Source: Vitreimonas flagellata (GTDB lineage: Bacteria; Pseudomonadota; Alphaproteobacteria; Caulobacterales; Aquidulcibacteraceae). From it: DNA of 64,000 nucleotides. The notes under the pieces were generated by a model. It saw only the letters and a list, made by a program, of their open reading frames with translations, had not been told where the DNA came from and did not search any database. Below, piece by piece: positions 58,053-64,000 of the stretch (positions are counted from its first letter, which is position 1; each line of letters opens with the position of its first letter). Where the stretch lies: contig NZ_SBJL01000001.1 of assembly GCF_004634425.1 (NCBI RefSeq), positions 35,001 to 99,000 on the forward strand, written 5' to 3'. The translations under genes were made by a program, and so were the position numbers.

Positions 58053-59899
58053 CCGCTCGTATGGTCGGTTTCCGCTGGCGCCCGACCGATCGAAACGGCG
58101 AACGCGAAGCGCGCGCTCGGTTGGAAAGACTCGGCCCCAGTTTTTCGAAGGTGAGCGAGCGGCGCGGCGTTCTTATTGCGCTTGCCGCGGCCGACGCAGA
58201 TTCGCGAATCCTGCCAGACGACCTCGGCGTCGTGCTTGGTCCGCTATTTGTGTTCGGTGAAGAACGCGACGAGCCAGTAACCTCAATAACGTCCACTGAC
58301 GCCTGGAAGCTGGCCGAAAGCGGCGGCGCACTTTTGGTTCAGAACTATTGGGGCGGCTATTGCGCTGTTCTGCATGACCACGGCCGCGATGAGCTGCACC
58401 TCTTGCGTGATCCCTGCGGCGCCGGCGCGCTCTACGTGCTCGACGCCGGTGAGTTCACCGTCTTTGCGAGCGATGCCGAGGATCTGTTCGCCGTAGATCC
58501 AGAACTCGACCTCGATCAGACGATGCTTAGCGCCTTCCTCTGTCAACCTCGCTTGGTAACGGCGCGCACAGGCTTGGGGAATGTGCGTGAGGTGTTGCCT
58601 GGCGTTGGCCTGACGTTGATGCGGACTGGCCGGCGAGAGGCGTTGCTGTGGCAGCCGTCCGTGCGAGAGCCGAAGCTTGACTACGTCAACGGTCAAGCAG
58701 CGCTTCGCCGCGCCGTTGGCCGCGCGGCGTCGGCGTGGGTCGGCTACAGCCAGCAAAGAGGGCCGATCGCGCTTCGGCTCTCCGGTGGGTTTGATTCAAC
58801 CTTAGTCGCGTGCGCGCTGCACCACGCCGGCGCACGCGACGTAATTTGCTTCAACGAATTTCCGGCCGACACGCCAGAGGGCGACGAGCGCGCATTCGCC
58901 CGCATCGCGGCCGAGACGTTGAATTTCTCGCTGAGCGAACTCGCCGCGCATCCCGACCATGTGTCCTATTCCGCCATTTTAGAAGCCCGTCTCAGCGCGC
59001 GTCCTTCCTATAGTCAGTTCAGCTCCTCCGATTCCCTTCTTGGCGATGCTATTCACGCGTCCGGTGCGCGTGTTGTTGCTTCGGGGCAGGGCGGCGATCA
59101 AGTGCTGCATCGCAGCCGCACGGCATCGATCGCGGCGGATGCCATGATGGACGGCTGCCCTCCCGCTGATCTTTGGCGGATCGCGCTCGAAACCGCCCAC
59201 CTCATTCGCGCTCCGGTTTGGGATGTGTTCGCGGCCATGACGGGCGCAGTCGCGCCGTGGCGGCAGTTTTCACCGCACAATAGCGTCTTCGACAACGTGC
59301 TTGCGTCCGAAGGATCGCTGCCAGCAAGGGCGGAATGGGCGGCCCACCCATGGGCGAGCGCGATGAATAAGGCCACTCCAGCTAGAGCGCTGCGCATGGC
59401 GCATGTGGTCGATCTCCACTTTTATCACCAGCCCTCGTCGTTGAGCGATTTTGTCGCCGCGCCCTTGCTCGCATGTCAGCCGGTGGTCGAGTGCTGTTTG
59501 TCAATCGCGCCTTATGACATGACCCGCGGAGGGCGTGAGCGAGCGCTGGCGCGAGCCGCGTTTGGCGACTGGATTCCGCGCGTTATTCTGGAGCGGCGCC
59601 ATAAGGGTGACACCACCCGCTATCACCGCGCGGTGCTGGAACGGCAATTGCCGTTCATCCGTGAGATGCTGTGCGACGGCGAACTCGTGAAGCTCGGGTT
59701 ATTGGCGCGCGAACCGCTGGAAACCGCGCTTCGGCGGGATGTGGTGGTCGATGCGAAAACCAAGGCGCAGATCATGACCGCCTTCATCACTGAACTCTGG
59801 GTCCAGCGCTTCCTTAAAACAAAAGCAGCGTGTGCGCCGGCTTTACGGGCTGGAGCGGAGCCTTCGTCAGAGCTGGGAAGCAAACTTCATTCTGGCTGA
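58049..59899 (+). CDS. Lasso peptide macrolactam synthetase (C protein)
   Basis: 616-aa asparagine-synthetase homologue. The N-terminal glutaminase-like part (WGGYCAVLHDHGRDELHLLRDPCGAGALYVL) lacks the N-terminal Cys, as expected for lasso C proteins. The ATP-PPi motif is IALRLSGGFDSTLVACAL, and VVASGQGGDQVLHRS holds the synthetase site. It adenylates Glu8 or Glu9 and closes the ring onto Gly1. Its end overlaps the convergent isopeptidase by 13 nt. Confidence 0.92.
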   Translation: MTARMVGFRWRPTDRNGEREARARLERLGPSFSKVSERRGVLIALAAADADSRILPDDLGVVLGPLFVFGEERDEPVTSITSTDAWKLAESGGALLVQNYWGGYCAVLHDHGRDELHLLRDPCGAGALYVLDAGEFTVFASDAEDLFAVDPELDLDQTMLSAFLCQPRLVTARTGLGNVREVLPGVGLTLMRTGRREALLWQPSVREPKLDYVNGQAALRRAVGRAASAWVGYSQQRGPIALRLSGGFDSTLVACALHHAGARDVICFNEFPADTPEGDERAFARIAAETLNFSLSELAAHPDHVSYSAILEARLSARPSYSQFSSSDSLLGDAIHASGARVVASGQGGDQVLHRSRTASIAADAMMDGCPPADLWRIALETAHLIRAPVWDVFAAMTGAVAPWRQFSPHNSVFDNVLASEGSLPARAEWAAHPWASAMNKATPARALRMAHVVDLHFYHQPSSLSDFVAAPLLACQPVVECCLSIAPYDMTRGGRERALARAAFGDWIPRVILERRHKGDTTRYHRAVLERQLPFIREMLCDGELVKLGLLAREPLETALRRDVVVDAKTKAQIMTAFITELWVQRFLKTKAACAPALRAGAEPSSELGSKLHSG

Positions 59900-61794
59900 A
59901 GCCATCGATCGAACCAGTCCATGGTGCGCTGCTGCGCGGCCAAGAGATGTTGGGGCCGATATTTGAGGTGATAGGCGCCCGGATAGATGTAGGCTTCATA
60001 AGGCGTTCCATTTTCGTGCAAACGCGCCAGCAGGGGGAAGCCGCGCACGGCTTCGCTTTCGCCCCAGTTGAAGAGCGTGGGCGTACTGAGCCGCTCAGCG
60101 TTCAACGAAGCGCTGTTGTCACGCCACCATTGTGTCCATGGCGATCCTTCTACCCACGGCGAAGTAAGGCCAATGCGCGCGAGGCTGCGATCGCGATATG
60201 CCGATGCTTGGAGCGGCCAGCTTGCGGGATCAGTCGGGGGCGAACTAACGACTGCAGCTCTGAAGGTATTGGGCTCGTCCATCAACATGGCGTAGACGGT
60301 CTCGGCGCCATCAGACAAACCGGTAATGCCGATTCGAGCCGGATCGGCGCCTCGCGCGACGGCGCGGGCGATGAAATCGTTAAGCGCCTCGCGCTTGGCG
60401 CGCCTTTCAGAACCGTCGAGTTCGGTCTCGCGCTGCACCTCTGCAGCAGTCAGGCGCGCGGCGCGTAAGCGGAATTCTGGGCGCTCGACGCTGATGACGA
60501 AATAACCGCGCGCTGAGAGCGGCAAGATTGGTGTCTCATTACCGACGCCACCGCGCAGGAAACCGCGAGAGTGATATTGAACGACAACGGCGGGATAAGT
60601 CCTGCCGCGACGATAACGCAGCGGATAGACAAGATGTGCGAAGCTCTCATTGCCCTCGGCGTCAGTAAAGTCGAGCCGCTCCACGCGCGGGGCGGCAATG
60701 CTTCCAAACGCGGGGTTCGGATCGAAAAGTGGCCTCAGCGCGCCGCTCGCGAGGTCGATTGAAACCAAACGGCGCGGCGTCAGTGCGCTCTCCTGAAAGC
60801 AGACGAGGGCGGCGCGCCCGGGCGCGCAGGCAAAGAGGCGGTCTTCCGCCCGCCGTATCAAACGCACGGCGCCGGACGCTGGCGACCACATGTATAGGGC
60901 GTGCAACGCGCGCCCATGGCCCTCACGTCGGAGGAACAGCACCTCTTCGGCGTGATCGCCTGACATGAGCCAGGCTGCATCGAGCGCGCCTGCGCATGCG
61001 GGGTCCATGCACCGCTCATTGCCCGGCGCGAAGAGACCGAGCGCGGGTTCTGCAGCCGTCGAAGTGGAATCAATCGCCCTGATGTAGGCAGGCGCCGGAG
61101 GCGCGCTGTCGTCAGCCGCACGCGTCAATCCGGAGGGGAGATCGTAGCTCCAAGTGCGCGCTCCGGCGGCTTCATCGGTGACGCGGGCAAGGCCGTACGC
61201 CGCTCGAAAGTTCTCATCGACGCGAAAACCACGGCGTTCGTCCTCGATCAACTGAGCGCGCGCCTGCTGGCGCGGCGTGGCGGTCTCGAACATCAGAACA
61301 TTGCCGCTGAACCAAAGGCCGCGGATATCGCCCTCGGCGTCGGTCACCTGAGCGTCATCACCCGTTCTCAAGTCGACACGGCGAATGTTCAACTGTCCGT
61401 GGCGTTCGGCGGTGTAGTAGAGCGCCGCGCCGTCAGGGGAAAAGCGGGCAATGCGATCGACACCCAGCCCGGAGCGGTAGCCGCCGTCGGTGCGGAACAC
61501 AAACCGGCCTGCATCGGCGATGATGCGGGTGTGTCCGCTTGCGATATCGGTCAGCGCCAAGCGATAGGCATAGTCGTCGGCCTCGGGCAAGATTTCGCGC
61601 ACGAAGAAGGCGGCTTGAGTCTGGTCTGGCGATATCTCAAGGAATGGATCGACATCGCCCCCGATATCGCGAAGCAGGTAGATGTCCTCCAGCGTCGCGG
61701 CACGACGCTGCTCTGCCTGCGCCCCCGCTGGCGGCGACACGACAAGCGCGAAGCCGAGGATCATCGCTAATTGAAATCGCATCGTCGCGCTCAC
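59887..61794 (-). CDS. Lasso peptide isopeptidase (S9 prolyl-oligopeptidase family)
   Basis: 635 aa. Signal peptide (RFQLAMILGFALVVSPPAGAQA), a long beta-propeller, then the S9 hydrolase domain: YHSRGFLRGGVGN, IGITGLSDGAETVYAM (Ser494) and YPGAYHLKYRP (His609). The acid residue position reads GESEAV, where Glu rather than Asp stands, as noted among the findings. In astexin-type loci this enzyme linearises the lasso peptide. It starts with GTG overlapping the receptor stop (GTGA); an ATG at 61782 is possible. Confidence 0.87.
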   Translation of the reverse strand: MSATMRFQLAMILGFALVVSPPAGAQAEQRRAATLEDIYLLRDIGGDVDPFLEISPDQTQAAFFVREILPEADDYAYRLALTDIASGHTRIIADAGRFVFRTDGGYRSGLGVDRIARFSPDGAALYYTAERHGQLNIRRVDLRTGDDAQVTDAEGDIRGLWFSGNVLMFETATPRQQARAQLIEDERRGFRVDENFRAAYGLARVTDEAAGARTWSYDLPSGLTRAADDSAPPAPAYIRAIDSTSTAAEPALGLFAPGNERCMDPACAGALDAAWLMSGDHAEEVLFLRREGHGRALHALYMWSPASGAVRLIRRAEDRLFACAPGRAALVCFQESALTPRRLVSIDLASGALRPLFDPNPAFGSIAAPRVERLDFTDAEGNESFAHLVYPLRYRRGRTYPAVVVQYHSRGFLRGGVGNETPILPLSARGYFVISVERPEFRLRAARLTAAEVQRETELDGSERRAKREALNDFIARAVARGADPARIGITGLSDGAETVYAMLMDEPNTFRAAVVSSPPTDPASWPLQASAYRDRSLARIGLTSPWVEGSPWTQWWRDNSASLNAERLSTPTLFNWGESEAVRGFPLLARLHENGTPYEAYIYPGAYHLKYRPQHLLAAQQRTMDWFDRWLQPE

Positions 61795-64000
61795 CAGCGC
61801 TGCCGCAACTCGAGCGAGATTACGCGGCCAAGCGGCGACGCGTTCGCGGCGTCGAATGCGAAGCCAGTCGGGTTATTGGCGAAGGGCGGGTCTTCGTCAA
61901 AGACGTTATTCACATTAAACGCAACCACGAGACCGCGCTCACGGTCGCCGAAATCGTGCGTAAGCCGAAAATCAAAGGTCTGGAAAGAATCTATGTCACG
62001 GGCCGGTAGGCTCAACGTGTCGCGATAAGCGTCCACGTAGTTGAAAGTGAGCGCGGCGCCGGTTTGTACGCCCTGCCAGGCCAAAGTGGCGCGGCCGCGA
62101 AGGTCTACCGGCCCATTCAAAGTGTTGAGCGCGCTCACTGGCGCCGCTCCCGGCGCCAACGTGGTCTCATACTGCAGCATGTTGCTGGCGGCCAAGGTCA
62201 GCGAGATATGCCCAATGTCGGTCTCAAAAGTGTAGGCCGCAGAGAGATCGATGCCGCGCACGCGCAGTGCCGATAGATTGACCAGGCGCCGGTCGACGAT
62301 GACCTCAACGCCGTCAGCGGGCAGCACGCCGAATGGGGGCGGTCCGAGCGCCAAAAATTCGGATATGAGCTGAGGCGATGGATCGCGGTAGATGATGCTT
62401 TCGAAGCCGGCAGGATTGCGCAGGATCGCAAACGTGCCGCCCGCCGAGGTGATGCGGTCGGCGAAATCTATGTCGTAGTACGTCGCCGAGAGCGTAAAGC
62501 CCGCGCCGAGTTCGACGTCGAAGCCTGCGGTCCAACTCTCCGCCTGTTCGGGACGCAATTCGCGATTGGCGCCGGCAATAGCCAAGACCCCGGTCGAGCC
62601 GTTGTCTGCGAGTGGGTCCTGTGCGGCGCTCGCCGTGAGATACGAGATCGCTGTGCCGCCCAGCAATTGATCGAACAACGGCCCCTTGAAGGATTGGCCC
62701 CAAGAGGCGCGGAGCGCGAAGGCTTCGGATAAGGCCCAGCGGACGCCGACGCGGGGCGTAGTCGATGCGCCATAGTCGCTCGCGTCCTCACGCCGGGCTG
62801 ACGCCGACAGCGTGAGGGCATGCACAAGCGGCACGCCGTTATCGGGCGCAATCAGAGGCAGGTATAATTCGGCGAAAACAGCATCGACTGTGCGTGCGCC
62901 AGGGTCCTGAATGAATTGATCGGCGACACCTGACGCATGGTCTTCGAAACGCGAAATCGAAAAGCGTTCGCGGCGTTGTTCGACGCCGAAGGCGGCGCGG
63001 ATCGGACCGCCAGGCAAGGCCCAGAGCGGGCCATCCACAGTGACGCCGTAGCTCGTGACCCGGCCTTCGCTTTCGGTGGCGATGTCGAATGTAAGGCCCG
63101 CCAGCACGGCCGCGTTTGTATTGGAGCCGTCTGCAAAGGGATTGAAGGCGGTGTTCAGGTTGCCGCTGGCGAGCGACGGGGCAATGTTTGCGGAGTCGAA
63201 GAAGTTTTCATTGTCGATGGACTCGCGGCTTTGCGAGTGGGTGAGGGAAGCCGACAGTGTCCAATCGTTTGGAAGCGCGATGTCGCCAGTAAATGCCGCC
63301 GAGTAAGCTTGCGATCGGCTGACGTTGCGCACCGGCCCCAAGTCGGGGCCGAAGAAGTACGCGATCGTAAGCGGTCCCTGGCCCAGGAATAAATTGTTCA
63401 GCTGCCGATAGGCGTTTGACTCCGGCACGACGATATTGGCGAAGAGTTGCTCTCGCTCGAGGTATGCCTCACGATCTGTCGCGATGAGATCGGCGCTGAG
63501 CGTAAGAACCGAACTCACATCTTGTTGCGCACTTACAAAGATCGAGTGGCTCGTCTGCTCAGGCAACAGCCAGGCGCCCTCATTGAGTTCGTTGAGGTTC
63601 AGCACCCCTGGGATGAGGTCGGCCGCAGTCAAAGACGTACCGTCTTGACCTTCCGGGATGGCGAGCGAAACCGGCGTCGCGCCGATGCGGATAATGTTGC
63701 CCGGATTGGCGAGCGTACGCGAGAAATTGGAGCCTTCGGGACGGAAGTCGGAGCTTGCCAAGAAATCGCGGTCGTCGATGTCGAGTTCGCGGCGATCACG
63801 ATAATCGTAGGCGGCGGTCAAGCGCCCGCTGTTCCAGTCGAAGCCGAACAATTGCGAGAAGCCTACGCCTTCGGCGCCGCCTTGCGATGTGCCGGTGACA
63901 TAGCCTCGCGTTTCAGCGCCCTCGAAGCTGTCATTGAGGATGATGTTGACGACGCCCCCGACCGCATCCGAGCCATAGGTGGCCGAGGCCCCGTCGGCTA
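61791..64000 (-). CDS. TonB-dependent receptor (5' end outside the window)
   Basis: At least 735 residues of an outer-membrane TonB-dependent receptor. The plug end DGASATYGSDAVGGVVNIILN is at the window edge. Barrel strands with LRASWGQSFKGPLFDQLLGG and ELRPEQAESWTAGFDVEL follow, ending LRQRW with the aromatic terminal residue. Coupled to the isopeptidase gene by a 4-nt overlap, it most likely imports the lasso peptide, or a siderophore-like cargo, into the periplasm, where the isopeptidase opens it. Confidence 0.9.
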   Translation of the reverse strand, partial: ADGASATYGSDAVGGVVNIILNDSFEGAETRGYVTGTSQGGAEGVGFSQLFGFDWNSGRLTAAYDYRDRRELDIDDRDFLASSDFRPEGSNFSRTLANPGNIIRIGATPVSLAIPEGQDGTSLTAADLIPGVLNLNELNEGAWLLPEQTSHSIFVSAQQDVSSVLTLSADLIATDREAYLEREQLFANIVVPESNAYRQLNNLFLGQGPLTIAYFFGPDLGPVRNVSRSQAYSAAFTGDIALPNDWTLSASLTHSQSRESIDNENFFDSANIAPSLASGNLNTAFNPFADGSNTNAAVLAGLTFDIATESEGRVTSYGVTVDGPLWALPGGPIRAAFGVEQRRERFSISRFEDHASGVADQFIQDPGARTVDAVFAELYLPLIAPDNGVPLVHALTLSASARREDASDYGASTTPRVGVRWALSEAFALRASWGQSFKGPLFDQLLGGTAISYLTASAAQDPLADNGSTGVLAIAGANRELRPEQAESWTAGFDVELGAGFTLSATYYDIDFADRITSAGGTFAILRNPAGFESIIYRDPSPQLISEFLALGPPPFGVLPADGVEVIVDRRLVNLSALRVRGIDLSAAYTFETDIGHISLTLAASNMLQYETTLAPGAAPVSALNTLNGPVDLRGRATLAWQGVQTGAALTFNYVDAYRDTLSLPARDIDSFQTFDFRLTHDFGDRERGLVVAFNVNNVFDEDPPFANNPTGFAFDAANASPLGRVISLELRQRW

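Overview
This window is GC-rich chromosomal DNA from an alphaproteobacterium. The 23S-5S-tRNA-fMet order, the paired pimeloyl-CoA-type acyl-CoA dehydrogenases, the DUF1289 and TonB-receptor content and an astexin-type lasso peptide locus (isopeptidase plus TonB receptor, no ABC exporter) fit Caulobacterales/Hyphomonadaceae-like bacteria best. That placement is inference, not a phylogeny.

Region 1 (1-1025) is the end of an rRNA operon: 23S 3' end, 5S, initiator tRNA and a terminator. Region 2 (1.1-41 kb) is mostly housekeeping and metabolism. It holds a glycosyltransferase/FkbM methyltransferase pair, a RimK-like ATP-grasp ligase next to a decayed methyltransferase, pabB-pabC, a LytS/LytR two-component pair, beta-oxidation-type dehydrogenases and hydratases, GSTs, dusA, a TauE exporter, an Ada/AlkA-Ogt alkylation repair pair, a CNT nucleoside transporter, a CHAD protein, a hybrid-free membrane histidine kinase, a uracil-DNA glycosylase homologue and an iron(III) ABC importer. 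One defence-type gene breaks this pattern: a reverse transcriptase-TIR fusion at 16.9 kb, sitting between the large and small subunit genes of a paired acyl-CoA dehydrogenase. Just upstream of it is a three-way-junction RNA that could be a retron-like ncRNA.

Region 3 (41.03 to about 53.7 kb) is an integrative, mobilizable element inserted at the 3' end of tRNA-Val(CAC). In order it has a large serine recombinase whose C-terminus is read from the tRNA gene, a small hypothetical gene, a short VirD2-like relaxase, a 0.7-kb noncoding region with candidate oriT repeats, and a three-gene short type II CBASS operon (CD-NTase, E2-like protein, patatin phospholipase). These are followed by a frameshifted TraF peptidase, ArdC antirestriction protein, an SSB-like protein, a large nested inverted repeat, an XRE regulator, a 20-codon Lys/Ala micro-gene with a structured leader and strong terminator, a ParB-like protein and a second, intact TraF. 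No type IV secretion genes are seen and no right-hand att copy was found, so the right boundary is unknown.

Region 4 (53.97-64 kb) is a quorum-sensing and natural-product locus: luxR, luxI, a PhyH-type dioxygenase and a GntR regulator, then two tandem lasso peptide precursors, the fused B protease, the C cyclase, and on the opposite strand an S9 lasso isopeptidase and a TonB-dependent receptor that runs off the window. An 18-bp perfect palindrome between luxR and luxI is a candidate LuxR operator.

The points most worth following up are the RT-TIR gene with its candidate ncRNA, the quorum-sensing/dioxygenase-linked double-precursor lasso locus, the 82-nt nested inverted repeat upstream of ssb/ardC (candidate single-strand promoter) and the Lys/Ala microprotein unit.
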